Source of the DNA: Nocardioides stalactiti
Lineage (GTDB): Bacteria > Actinomycetota > Actinomycetes > Propionibacteriales > Nocardioidaceae
NCBI RefSeq assembly: GCF_014180715.1
Contig: NZ_JACEFC010000014.1
Location: 13,059 to 54,412 of the forward strand
Direction: 5' to 3'
Length of the DNA: 41,354 nucleotides
The notes beneath the pieces are model-generated. The model saw nothing but the letters and a program-made list of their open reading frames with translations. It did no database searches and was not told where the DNA came from. The stretch's first letter is position 1. Every line of letters begins with the position of its first letter. Positions 22,679-30,474 of this stretch are shown piece by piece. A program made the translations under genes and the position numbers.

Positions 22679-23797
22679 CTAGGCCGTCTCCGGCACCCGC
22701 GCCGCCTCGCCGGCGTGGATCGCGAGCATCCGGCCCACGGTCTCGCTCCAGGGATACAGCTCGGCGCGCTGTCGGGCGCCCGCCCGTCGCTCCGCCCGCG
22801 GCCGGGCCGCGACCTGGAGCACCGCGTCGGCGAGCGCCGCGGGGTCGGGGGCGGCCCAGCCGCCCGAGGTGCGGTCGACGAGCTCGCGGGCGCCGCCGCG
22901 GTCCGCGGTGACCACCGGGGTGCCGCTCGCCAGCGACTCGAGCACCGCGAGCCCGAACGTCTCGGTGGGGCAGACCGACAGCGCTACGTCGGCCTCGGAG
23001 ATCCGCCGGCTGAGCTCCTCGCGTCCGTCGACGAACCCGTGGAAGTGCACGGGCGCGCGGCCCGCGATGGCCTGGAGCTCGTCGAGGTGCGGGCCGTCGC
23101 CGTACACGTCCATCCGGAGCGGGATCCCGCGCCGGTGCAGCTCGACGGCGGTGGCGACCGCGAGGTGCGGCGACTTCTCGCGGGACAGCCGGCCGACGTG
23201 GGTGAGGCGCAGGATCTCGTCGTCGGGGCGGGCGACGGGGTGCGGGCGGAACGTCTGCAGGTCCACGCCGAGCGGGACCCGCTCGACCGGGCAGCCGGCG
23301 GCCGCCGCGACCTGCTGGAACTCCTGCTCGGCGTAGCGGGAGGTGACGACGAGGGTGTCGAAGCTACGCACGACCAGCCGGTTGACGACCCCGATCGACA
23401 TCTTCGAGGTCGTCGGCTTGCCGCTGCGCCGGGCGAACATGTCGGTCAGCTGCTCGTGGGAGAGGCAGACCGAAGGGACGCCGGCGCGCCGGGCCCACCA
23501 GGCGACCGGCAGCAGCGTGAGCTTGTCGTTCCACTCGATCGACGTCGGCCCGAAGCGGTCGAGCACGTCGATGAGCCGCCACGGCTCGACGATGAGGCGG
23601 TAGCCGCCGCCGACCTGCGGAGCCCGGACCTGGACGACGGTCCCGTGCGCGGTCTCGGTGGTCGTGTCGGTCGGGCCGGGGACGACGAGGAGCCGGTCGA
23701 CGCCGGCGTCGACGTAGCCACGGCCGAGCTCGGCCAGCGCGGTCTTCATGCCGCCCGAGGCCGCCCCGACGAAGTTGGCCAGCTGGGCGATGCGCAC
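22679..23797 (-). CDS. Glycosyltransferase family 4 (GT-B)
   Basis: Encodes 372 residues. The N-terminal half begins MRIAQLANFVGAASGGMKTAL with the Gly-rich loop of GT4 enzymes. The C-terminal half has HVGRLSREKSPHLAV, YGDGPHLDEL and the E-x7-E sugar-nucleotide motif (PTETFGLAVLESLASGTP). It resembles the GDP-mannose-dependent mannosyltransferases of lipoglycan synthesis (PimB/MgtA-like), and the MptB-like gene nearby supports that. The donor is nevertheless inferred. GTG 23797 follows GGGAGGG by 7 nt. The protein acts on the cytoplasmic side of the membrane. Confidence 0.9.
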   Translation of the reverse strand: MRIAQLANFVGAASGGMKTALAELGRGYVDAGVDRLLVVPGPTDTTTETAHGTVVQVRAPQVGGGYRLIVEPWRLIDVLDRFGPTSIEWNDKLTLLPVAWWARRAGVPSVCLSHEQLTDMFARRSGKPTTSKMSIGVVNRLVVRSFDTLVVTSRYAEQEFQQVAAAAGCPVERVPLGVDLQTFRPHPVARPDDEILRLTHVGRLSREKSPHLAVATAVELHRRGIPLRMDVYGDGPHLDELQAIAGRAPVHFHGFVDGREELSRRISEADVALSVCPTETFGLAVLESLASGTPVVTADRGGARELVDRTSGGWAAPDPAALADAVLQVAARPRAERRAGARQRAELYPWSETVGRMLAIHAGEAARVPETA

Positions 23798-23840
23798 GTC
23801 GGCACCCTCCCCGGTGCCGGTGAACGGTCGGCGACCTGGG

Positions 23841-23866
23841 GACGATCGCGGGTTGACGATCGCGGG
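23841..23866. repeat. Direct repeat GACGATCGCGGG x2
   Basis: Two identical 12-nt copies start 14 bp apart (23841 and 23855), each with the palindrome CGATCG. They lie in the 80-nt gap between the divergent GT4 and pirin genes and could be a binding site for a shared regulator. Confidence 0.4.
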
Positions 23867-23877
23867 AGGATGACCCC

Positions 23878-24873
23878 GTGAGCAACGAGGAGCAGCGCCC
23901 CGACGAACTGACCTGCACCGGGGCCGACGCCCAGGGTGTGGAGATCATGACGCCGCGCGAGGTCCCGCTCGGCGGCCAGCGCGCGATGCCCGTACGACGC
24001 ACGCTGCCGCAGCGTGAGCGGAGCCTGGTCGGTGCCTGGTGCTTCCTCGACCACTACGGCCCCGACGACGTGGCGGACTCCGGTGGCATGTCGGTCGCCC
24101 CGCACCCGCACACGGGCCTCCAGACGGTGAGCTGGCTGTTCGAGGGCGAGATCGAGCACCGCGACAGCGCCGGCCACCACGCGATGGTGCGGCCCGGCGA
24201 GGTCAACCTGATGACGGCCGGCCGCGGCATCAGCCACTCCGAGGTCTCGACGACGGCGACCACGACGCTGCACGGCGCCCAGCTCTGGGTGGCGCTCCCC
24301 GACGAGCACCGCCACACCGATCCGGCGTTCGAGCACTACGCGCCGCCGGAGCGCGCGGGCGACGGCTGGCGCGGGCGGGTCTTCCTCGGCTCGCTGCTCG
24401 GCGAGACCTCGCCGGTGGCGACCTTCTCGCCGCTGCTCGGTGCCGAGCTCGTCCTCGACCCGGGCGTCATCCTCCCGCTGGAGGTCGACCCCACCTTCGA
24501 GCACGGCGTCCTCGTCGACCTCGGGTCGGTGACGGTCGACGGCGTGACCGCGAAGCCGTCCGACCTGGCCTACGTGCCGCCCGGCGACGGCACGATCGCC
24601 GTCGTCGCCGGCGACGAGGGTGCGCGGGTGCTGGTGCTCGGCGGCACCCCGTTCGAGGAGGCGATCGTGATGTGGTGGAACTTCGTCGGCCGCAGCCACG
24701 AGGAGGTCGTCGCGTTCCGCGGCGAGTGGCAGGACCAGATCACCCGGGACGGTGCGGTGGTCGCGGACTCCTCCGACGTCGCCGACGGCCGGTTCGGCGT
24801 GGTGCGGGGCGACCACCTGCGCCCCATCCCGGCGCCGGAGCTCCCCAACGCGCGGCTCAAGGAGCGCCGCTAG
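23878..24873 (+). CDS. Pirin-family protein
   Basis: Encodes 331 residues with two cupin domains. The metal ligands of the pirin N-domain are intact: His76 and His78 in APHPHTGLQT, and His120 and Glu122 in GRGISHSEV. The C-terminal cupin is followed by a long helical tail (MWWNFVGRSHEEVVAFRGEW). Pirins are metal-binding proteins; some have quercetinase activity, others act as regulators. The substrate or partner here is unknown. GTG 23878 lies 6-8 nt after both GGGAGG and a -10-like GAGGAT, so the start is supported either way. Confidence 0.92.
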   Translation: MSNEEQRPDELTCTGADAQGVEIMTPREVPLGGQRAMPVRRTLPQRERSLVGAWCFLDHYGPDDVADSGGMSVAPHPHTGLQTVSWLFEGEIEHRDSAGHHAMVRPGEVNLMTAGRGISHSEVSTTATTTLHGAQLWVALPDEHRHTDPAFEHYAPPERAGDGWRGRVFLGSLLGETSPVATFSPLLGAELVLDPGVILPLEVDPTFEHGVLVDLGSVTVDGVTAKPSDLAYVPPGDGTIAVVAGDEGARVLVLGGTPFEEAIVMWWNFVGRSHEEVVAFRGEWQDQITRDGAVVADSSDVADGRFGVVRGDHLRPIPAPELPNARLKERR

Positions 24874-24906
24874 GGCCCGTCTCCTTCTCCGGCATGATGG
24901 TCGCTC

Positions 24907-25491
24907 GTGCGAGCGGTCATCGGTGAGGACGGCGTCGGCCGCTGCCCGTGGGCCGGCGGGCCGGGCCCGATGCGCGCCTACCACGACGACGAGTGGGGCG
25001 ACCCGGTCACGGGCGAGTCGGCGTACTTCGAGCGGATGACGCTCGAGGCGTTCCAGTCCGGCCTCTCCTGGGCGACGATCCTCGCGAAGCGGCCGGCGTT
25101 CCGGGAGGTGTTCGTCGACTTCGACGCGGACGCGGTGGCGGCGTTCGACGACGTGGACGTCGAACGGCTCCTGGGCGACGCCCGGATCGTCCGCAACCGG
25201 GCCAAGGTCCTGGCGACCGTCCAGAACGCCCGGGCGACCGTGGACCTCCGCTCCCGGGAGGGGCTCGAGGCGCTGCTCCTCGGATTCGCCCCCGCCGTCG
25301 ACCCGGCCCCGGACGCGACGACCAGCGCCGAGTCGGTCGCCATGGCCAAGGAGCTCAAGCGGCGCGGCTTCGCGTTCGTCGGTCCGACCACGGCGTTCGC
25401 GCTCATGCAGGCACTCGGCCTGTTCGACCCGCACGTGCCCGGCTGTCATCGGCGGGGGCACGGGCGAGGCGCTCCGAGGGCAGGCTCGTGA
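24907..25491 (+). CDS. tag: DNA-3-methyladenine glycosylase I
   Basis: Encodes 194 residues from GTG. The family signature is clear: CPWAGG.GPMRAYHDDEWG, FERMTLEAFQSGLSWATILAKRPAFREVF and FAFVGPTTAFALMQALGLF, ending with the VPGCHRR zinc-region remnant. It excises 3-methyladenine from alkylated DNA. It heads a small operon: the stop overlaps the lrgA GTG by four nt. The pairing of a repair enzyme with lrgA/lrgB has no obvious logic and may be chance. Confidence 0.93.
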   Translation: MRAVIGEDGVGRCPWAGGPGPMRAYHDDEWGDPVTGESAYFERMTLEAFQSGLSWATILAKRPAFREVFVDFDADAVAAFDDVDVERLLGDARIVRNRAKVLATVQNARATVDLRSREGLEALLLGFAPAVDPAPDATTSAESVAMAKELKRRGFAFVGPTTAFALMQALGLFDPHVPGCHRRGHGRGAPRAGS

Positions 25492-25874
25492 TCGTCGGGC
25501 TGACCTGGCTGATCGCCTTCCAGCTGCTCGGCGAGGTCACCGTCCAGGTGCTCGACCTCACCGTGCCGGGGCCGGTCGTCGGGATGCTCTACCTCTTCGT
25601 CTTCCTCCGCCTGCGCCAGCCGGCGGCGGATGCTCCGGTGCTCCGTGCGGGCACCGGGCTGCTCCGCCACCTCCAGCTCTTCTTCATCCCGGCCGGCGTC
25701 GGCATCGTCGCGTCCTTCGGGGTCATCGGCGCCGACTGGCTGCCGATCCTCGTCGCGATGCTCGGCTCGTGGTTCCTCGGGCTCGCGGTGGTCGGCTGGA
25801 CCTCGACCGGCCTCGAGCGGCTGCTCGGCCAGCCGCGTGACGACCAGCCGCGCACGCCCCGGGCGGCACGATGA
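25488..25874 (+). CDS. lrgA: CidA/LrgA-family membrane protein
   Basis: Encodes 128 residues with four predicted helices. LLGEVTVQVLDLTVPGPVVGMLYLFVFL (helices 1-2) and LFFIPAGVGIVASFGVIGADWLPILVAML (helices 3-4) match the holin-like LrgA/CidA family. The GTG start shares four nt with the tag stop. The gene overlaps lrgB by four nt (ATGA). LrgA/LrgB pairs affect murein hydrolase export or small-acid transport in other bacteria. Confidence 0.9.
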   Translation: MIVGLTWLIAFQLLGEVTVQVLDLTVPGPVVGMLYLFVFLRLRQPAADAPVLRAGTGLLRHLQLFFIPAGVGIVASFGVIGADWLPILVAMLGSWFLGLAVVGWTSTGLERLLGQPRDDQPRTPRAAR

Positions 25875-26599
25875 GCGGGGGCATCGACGGGCTGGTGGAG
25901 ACCGTCCTCGACACCCTGCGGACGCCGCTGGGCCTGCTCGGGGTGACGCTCGTCGGCTACCAGCTCGGGCGCTGGTTGCAGCGGCGCAGCGGCGAGCACC
26001 CGCTCGTCCAGCCGGTCCTGGTCGCGGTCGTCGTCGCCGGCATGGCGATCACCCTGCTCGACGTCGCGTACGACGACTACCGGTCGTCGACCGAGCTGGT
26101 CGCCTTCTGGCTCGGGCCGGCGACGGTGGCGCTCGCGATCCCGCTGCACCGGCAGGCCGACCGGCTCCGCGGCTTCGTCGTGCCGCTGGTGGTCGCGGTC
26201 GTCCTCGGGGCGGCGACCTCGATCGTGAGCGCGGTCTATCTCGCGCGTTGGCTCGGCGCCGGGGAGGTGCTCCAGGAGACGCTCTCCACCAAGGCGGCGA
26301 CGACGCCGGTCGCGATCGCCCTCACCGACTCCCTCGGCGGGATCCCGCCCTTGGCCGCGGTGTTCGCCATCGTCATCGGCATCTTCGGGGCGATGTTCGG
26401 ACCGGCCACGTTGTGGCTCCTGCGGGTCCGCGACCGGCGGGCTCGCGGGCTCGCGCTCGGCGCGGTCTCGCACGGCGTCGGCGCCTCGCGGATGCTCCTG
26501 GAGAACGAGACCGAGGGTGCGTTCGCGGGGCTCTCGATGGGCCTCACCGCCCTCGCCATCAGCCTCCTGCTGCCGGTGCTGGCCCTCTGGGTCTTCTGA
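25871..26599 (+). CDS. lrgB: LrgB-family membrane protein
   Basis: Encodes 242 residues with about seven helices. Diagnostic stretches are FWLGPATVALAIPLHRQ, STKAATTPVAIALTDSLGG and GAVSHGVGASRMLLENE (the family's SHGIGTSRA region). It is the obligate partner of LrgA encoded just upstream. Substrate suggestions elsewhere include pyruvate and glycolate-type anions; nothing here decides. It is the last gene of the tag-lrgA-lrgB unit. Confidence 0.92.
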   Translation: MSGGIDGLVETVLDTLRTPLGLLGVTLVGYQLGRWLQRRSGEHPLVQPVLVAVVVAGMAITLLDVAYDDYRSSTELVAFWLGPATVALAIPLHRQADRLRGFVVPLVVAVVLGAATSIVSAVYLARWLGAGEVLQETLSTKAATTPVAIALTDSLGGIPPLAAVFAIVIGIFGAMFGPATLWLLRVRDRRARGLALGAVSHGVGASRMLLENETEGAFAGLSMGLTALAISLLLPVLALWVF

Positions 26600-26623
26600 C
26601 CTGCAACGGGGCTGGGGGAGCGC

Positions 26624-26629
26624 TAACGT
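26624..26629 (+). promoter_or_regulatory. -10 element, leaderless start at 26637
   Basis: TAACGT with 7 nt to ATG 26637. Confidence 0.45.
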
Positions 26630-26636
26630 GCCCCCC

Positions 26637-28037
26637 ATGAGTCGCGTGCACGCCTTCTCCGACGACGCTCTCGGTGATCTCGACGCGGTCGGCGTCGTCG
26701 AGCGCCTCCAGGCCGGTGAGGCCTCCGTCCAGGAGGTCGTGGACGCGGCGATCGCCCGGACGGAGGCGGTCAACGGGGAGCTGGGTGCGGTCGCCTACCG
26801 CGACTACGGCCGGGCCCGCAACGAGGCCCGGAACCCCCGCGGCGGGTACTTCGCCGGGGTGCCGACGTTCGTCAAGGACAACGTCGACGTCGGCGGCATG
26901 CCGACCATGCAGGGGACCGACGCGTGGACGCCGTACGTCGCCAAGAAGGACGGCGACTTCGCCCGGATGTACTTCGCGACCGGACTGGTGCCGCTCGGCA
27001 AGACCCGCCTGTCGGAGTACGGCTTCAGCGCCAGCTGTGAGCACCCGCGGCTCGGGCCGGTGCGCAACCCGTGGCACACCGACCACACCGCCGGTGCCTC
27101 GAGCGCCGGCTCGTCCGCGCTGGTGGCCGCAGGGGCGGTGCCGATCGCGCACGCCAACGACGGCGGCGGCTCCATCCGGATCCCGGCGGCGGTCAACGGG
27201 CTGGTCGGCCTCAAGCCCAGTCGGGGCCGGCTCGCCCAGGACGCGCTGATGCGCCAGCAGCCCGTCCGGATCGTCGCCGACGGGGTCGTCACCCGCAGCG
27301 TCCGCGACACCGCCGCGTTCTACCGGGAGGCCGAGCGGATCTACCGGCCGCTGGAGATGCCGCCCATCGGCGACCTCACCCGGCCCGGCCGCAAGCGGCT
27401 GCGGATCGCGCTCAACACGACCGGTCTCACCCGGGGAGCCGACGCCGAGGTCACCCGGCTCACCGAGGAGACCGCGCGGCTGCTGGAGGAGCTCGGTCAC
27501 ACCGTCGTCGAGACCGATGCCCCGGTGCCGCCGTCGTTCCCCGACGACTTCCTCCTCTACTGGGCCTCGCTGGCGCTGGCGCTGGTCACCGGCGGCCGGG
27601 CCAGCCACGGCCGCAGCTGGGTGCGCGCCAACCACGACGCGCTCACCGACGGGCTCGCCCGGCACGCGCGGCGCAACCTGCACCGGCTGCCCGGGGCGAT
27701 CGTCCGGCTGCGGCGCAGCACCCGTGACGCCGCCCTCTTCTTCGACAAGTACGACGTCAGCCTGACCCCGACCGTGGCGAGCCCGACGCCCCGGATCGGC
27801 CACCTCGACCCGACCGCCGACTACGAGACGATCATCGAGCGGCTCATGGACTGGGTGACCTTCACGCCCCTGCAGAACGTCACCGGGACACCCGCGATCT
27901 CGCTGCCCCTCGCGACCACGGCGACCGGTCTTCCGCAGGGCATGATGCTCGGCTCCGGGTTCGGTCACGAGGCCGTCCTGCTAGAGCTCTCCTACGAGCT
28001 GGAGCAGGCTCGACCGTGGGCCCGGATCACCGGCTGA
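26637..28037 (+). CDS. Amidase (amidase signature family)
   Basis: Encodes 466 residues. The catalytic triad of the family is intact: Lys80 (VPTFVKDN), cis-Ser155 (TAGASSAGSS) and nucleophile Ser179 (DGGGSIRIPA); the 24-residue gap between the serines is the family's usual one. It hydrolyses an amide bond of unknown substrate. It lacks a signal peptide. GatA is unlikely because gatB/gatC are not adjacent. It begins at a leaderless ATG. A tRNA promoter follows its stop. Confidence 0.93.
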   Translation: MSRVHAFSDDALGDLDAVGVVERLQAGEASVQEVVDAAIARTEAVNGELGAVAYRDYGRARNEARNPRGGYFAGVPTFVKDNVDVGGMPTMQGTDAWTPYVAKKDGDFARMYFATGLVPLGKTRLSEYGFSASCEHPRLGPVRNPWHTDHTAGASSAGSSALVAAGAVPIAHANDGGGSIRIPAAVNGLVGLKPSRGRLAQDALMRQQPVRIVADGVVTRSVRDTAAFYREAERIYRPLEMPPIGDLTRPGRKRLRIALNTTGLTRGADAEVTRLTEETARLLEELGHTVVETDAPVPPSFPDDFLLYWASLALALVTGGRASHGRSWVRANHDALTDGLARHARRNLHRLPGAIVRLRRSTRDAALFFDKYDVSLTPTVASPTPRIGHLDPTADYETIIERLMDWVTFTPLQNVTGTPAISLPLATTATGLPQGMMLGSGFGHEAVLLELSYELEQARPWARITG

Positions 28038-28058
28038 ACAGCCATGACGTCGGCCGAT

Positions 28059-28088
28059 TTCGTCGTACCGCCAGGAGGGTTGTATCGT
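28059..28088 (+). promoter_or_regulatory. Probable tRNA promoter
   Basis: TTCGTC (28059-28064) and TATCGT (28083-28088) are 18 nt apart, and the -10 is 12 nt before tRNA-Thr. The -35 is weak. Confidence 0.45.
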
Positions 28089-28099
28089 TCTCCGGCGTT

Positions 28100-28172
28100 G
28101 CCCCTTTAGCTCAGTCGGCAGAGCGTCTCCATGGTAAGGAGAAGGTCTACGGTTCGATTCCGTAAAGGGGCT
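28100..28172 (+). tRNA. tRNA-Thr (GGT)
   Basis: 73 nt. The acceptor GCCCCTT/AAGGGGC closes, and anticodon stem TCTCC/GGAGA holds loop ATGGTAA with anticodon GGT. T-loop TTCGATT. CCA is not encoded. Confidence 0.97.
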
Positions 28173-28234
28173 CTGGGAGCCAGGATGTCCTCCTCCGCGG
28201 TCGCGAGGTCGTGGGGAGGCAGCCTGAACCCCCT

Positions 28235-28308
28235 GGCGGGGTAGCTCAGGTGGTTAGAGCACACGGCTCATAATCGTGGTGTCGCGGGTTCGAGTCCCGC
28301 CCCCGCTA
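28235..28308 (+). tRNA. tRNA-Met (CAT), elongator type
   Basis: 74 nt. Anticodon loop CTCATAA, T-arm GCGGG-TTCGAGT-CCCGC, acceptor GGCGGGG/CCCCGCT with a G:U first pair. It lacks the unpaired C1 and the three G:C pairs in the anticodon stem of initiator tRNA, so it is the elongator. It is likely co-transcribed with rpmG. Confidence 0.95.
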
Positions 28309-28366
28309 CGCCAGATGACATCGCAACACCCCGCAGCACCACAGACAACAGACGCAAGGACTTCCC

Positions 28367-28537
28367 GTGGCCAGCAAGAGCTCTGACGTTCGCCCCAAGA
28401 TCACGCTCGCGTGCGTGGACTGCAAGGAGCGCAACTACATCACGAAGAAGAACCGGCGCAACGACCCCGACCGCCTCGAGCTGTCGAAGTTCTGCCCGCG
28501 TTGCCGCAAGCACACCGAGCACAAGGAAACGCGCTGA
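28367..28537 (+). CDS. rpmG: 50S ribosomal protein L33
   Basis: Encodes 56 residues, opening [19 protein letters not shown]. It is the zinc-binding form: Cys16, Cys19, Cys43 and Cys46 form two CxxC pairs. GTG 28367 has AAGGA six nt upstream. L33 sits near the E site of the large subunit. The position after tRNA-Thr and tRNA-Met, and ahead of hadA/hadB-like genes, repeats the order known in mycobacteria. A strong terminator follows, so it ends the tRNA-rpmG transcript. Confidence 0.96.
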   Translation: MASKSSDVRPKITLACVDCKERNYITKKNRRNDPDRLELSKFCPRCRKHTEHKETR

Positions 28538-28557
28538 CCGCTCAGTAGCACCCTGAC

Positions 28558-28600
28558 CGACCCGGCTCCCCTCGTGGGAGGCCGGGTCGACGTCTTTTTT
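28558..28600 (+). terminator. Rho-independent terminator after rpmG
   Basis: CGACCCGGC...GCCGGGTCG with inner TCCC/GGGA and one bulged G (stem 28558-28589), followed by six T at 28595-28600. Confidence 0.88.
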
Positions 28601-28645
28601 CGCCCCGTCGGGCCCTGTCCGGCCCTGTCCGGCCCCGCAGTCCCG

Positions 28646-29644
28646 TCAGGCTCCGCAGTCGGAGCGCTCGCCGCCGACCAGCTCCGAGACGTCGTAGCGG
28701 GCGAGGGCCGGGACGACCGGCCGGCCGCCCTGGAGGAAGTACGGCGCCGACGGCGTCTCGCTGACGACCCAGAGCCGGTCGCCGAGGAGCGCCACCCCCT
28801 CGGCGCCGGGCAGGAACGCGACCCGGCGCCGGGCCCCCGCCCAGAGCTCGCCGCAGTAGGTGTTGGAGCGGGTGAACCACACCTGCGCCGGGCCGGGGCC
28901 CAGGTCGCCCCAGAGCGCGCCCTGTCCCGCGGGCGGGCCGGGCTGGACGTCGGCCGCGTCCTCGGGGCCGAGGTCGAGGCGACCGGCCTCGAACAGCACG
29001 TCCGTCGCGAACCAGTGCAGCGGCCAGCGGTGGTCGCCGTGGAAGCCGCCGACGCCGAGCCGGCCGCGGTCGTCGTGGACGAGGAAGGACCCGCGGACCC
29101 GGTCGAGCAGGTGCCACACCCGCCGGACGACGAGGGACTCCGGGTCGAGGAGCCACACCTTGGTGAACTGCGAGACCCACAGCCCGTGCTCGTCGAGGCT
29201 CAACCCGCCCGCGTGCCGGCAGTTGGCGGGGCGGCGCGGGGCGAGGTCGGCCCGGATCGGCGAGACCTGCGCGATCTCCTCGCCGCTGCGCAGGTCCAGC
29301 CGCAGCACCCGACAGGTGTCGGAGCCGACCGCGGTGCGTCCCTTGTCGTACCCGCTCACCCACGCCGAGTGCCCCCGGACGACCAGGCCCTGCGGCACGA
29401 ACTCGGGGTCGGCCGGTGGTAGCCACAGGCCCGCGCACAGCGCGTGGTCGTTGGGGAGGCGCGCCAGCGGTCCGTCGAGGTAGGACGGCGGGTCTCCCAG
29501 GACGTCGTCGAACATGATCGGCCCGCAGCCCGTGCGCGTGGGCGGCGCCGTGTCCGGGTCGGCGCTCTCCGCCCCGCCGGAGCACGCCGCCAGCCCCAGC
29601 AGCAGCGCCGTGACGAGGGCGCCGAGCCCGGTCCGAGCCGACAT
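28646..29644 (-). CDS. Lipoprotein, possible beta-propeller
   Basis: Encodes 332 residues from ATG 29644. The signal peptide ends at lipobox LAAC. The mature protein alternates short blade-like units (VLRLDLRSGEEIAQVSP, GLSLDEHGLWVSQFTKVWLLDPES, RVAFLPGAEGVALLGDRLWVVSE), as in secreted beta-propellers. Six or more cysteines (GCGPIM, ALCAG, DTCRV, NCRHAG, YCGEL, SDCGA) suggest disulfides. I recognise no named family. It interrupts the rpmG-hadA order on the opposite strand and diverges from hadA. Confidence 0.8.
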   Translation of the reverse strand: MSARTGLGALVTALLLGLAACSGGAESADPDTAPPTRTGCGPIMFDDVLGDPPSYLDGPLARLPNDHALCAGLWLPPADPEFVPQGLVVRGHSAWVSGYDKGRTAVGSDTCRVLRLDLRSGEEIAQVSPIRADLAPRRPANCRHAGGLSLDEHGLWVSQFTKVWLLDPESLVVRRVWHLLDRVRGSFLVHDDRGRLGVGGFHGDHRWPLHWFATDVLFEAGRLDLGPEDAADVQPGPPAGQGALWGDLGPGPAQVWFTRSNTYCGELWAGARRRVAFLPGAEGVALLGDRLWVVSETPSAPYFLQGGRPVVPALARYDVSELVGGERSDCGA

Positions 29645-29671
29645 GCCGGCAAGTGTGCATCCTCCGCCCAA

Positions 29672-29677
29672 TAGGCT
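29672..29677 (+). promoter_or_regulatory. -10 element, leaderless start at 29684
   Basis: TAGGCT with 6 nt (GCCTCC) to ATG 29684. It drives the hadA-hadB-murB set. Confidence 0.5.
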
Positions 29678-29683
29678 GCCTCC

Positions 29684-30076
29684 ATGCCGATCGACGCTTC
29701 CCTCGTCGGCCGGGAGTTCCCGCCGACCGCGCCCTTCCTCGTGACCGAGGCGGAGGTGGCCTCGTTCGCCGCCGCCACCGGCTCCGGGTCGCGGCGGGTG
29801 CCGGCGACCTTCCCGGTCGTGGTCACGTTCCGCGCGCTGCTGGAGTTCCTGGAGGCCGAGCGGGTCGAGCTCGCCCGGATCGTCCACGGCGACCAGAAGT
29901 TCTCCTACGAGCGGCCGGTGGTCGTCGGCGACGAGCTGACCGCGACCCTGACCGTGACGGGCGTCCGTCAGATCGAGGGCACCGACATCCTGCGCACGAC
30001 GAGCGCCATCACCGACGCCGACGGCGCCCTGGTCTGCACCGCCGGCGCGACGATCGTGCACCGGGGTGAGGCATGA
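29684..30076 (+). CDS. MaoC/FAS1-like dehydratase, HadA type
   Basis: Encodes 130 residues. It is a hot-dog fold of the FAS1-like dehydratase group: PPTAPFLVTEAEVASFAAATG opens it, and HGDQKFSYERPVVVGDELTATLTV is the conserved core. It lacks the catalytic D-x4-H pattern, as HadA/HadC proteins do, and should pair with the next gene's product. In mycobacteria the HadAB/BC complexes dehydrate 3-hydroxyacyl chains in long-chain fatty acid synthesis. The overlap with the next gene is ATGA. No mycolate pathway is visible here, so the substrate is open. Confidence 0.88.
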   Translation: MPIDASLVGREFPPTAPFLVTEAEVASFAAATGSGSRRVPATFPVVVTFRALLEFLEAERVELARIVHGDQKFSYERPVVVGDELTATLTVTGVRQIEGTDILRTTSAITDADGALVCTAGATIVHRGEA

Positions 30077-30474
30077 GCGCCCTCGAGGCCGGCGCCGAGC
30101 TCGCGCCGCAGGAGTTCGTCGTACGACGCGACGACCTGGTCGCCTACGCCGGCGCGTCCGGCGACCACAACCCGATCCACCAGGACGAGTCGATCGCCCA
30201 CCTGGTCGGCCTGCCCGGCGTGATCGCGCACGGGATGTACACGATGGCGCTCGCCGCTCGCGCGGTCGCCGTGTGGACCGACGACGCCGAGGTGGTCGAC
30301 CTGGGCTGCAAGTTCACGGCCCCGGTGGTCGTCCCGGCGGAGGGCGGCGCCACGGTCCGGATCGCCGGGACGGTGAAGTCGGTCGCCGACGGCTGCGCGA
30401 CCCTCGCCCTCGACGTCACCTGCGCGGGGGAGAAGGTCCTGGGCGCACCCAAGGCGGTCGTCCGACTTGGCTGA
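30073..30474 (+). CDS. MaoC-family dehydratase, HadB type
   Basis: Encodes 133 residues. The hydratase-2 motif YAGASGDHNPIHQDE provides catalytic Asp31 and His36, and GLPGVIAHGMYTMALAAR follows as in HadB. It forms the catalytic half of a heterodimer with the upstream HadA-like protein and should dehydrate 3-hydroxyacyl-ACP or -CoA. The overlap with murB is 8 nt, so hadA-hadB-murB is one transcript. Confidence 0.92.
   Translation: MSALEAGAELAPQEFVVRRDDLVAYAGASGDHNPIHQDESIAHLVGLPGVIAHGMYTMALAARAVAVWTDDAEVVDLGCKFTAPVVVPAEGGATVRIAGTVKSVADGCATLALDVTCAGEKVLGAPKAVVRLG

Noticed and set aside
28235-28308. Initiator tRNA-Met
   Set aside because: The first acceptor pair is formed (G:U) and the anticodon stem lacks three consecutive G:C pairs, so it is the elongator.
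28611-28630. Tandem decamer GGCCCTGTCC x2
   Set aside because: Only two short GC-rich copies next to a gene end; no evidence of function.
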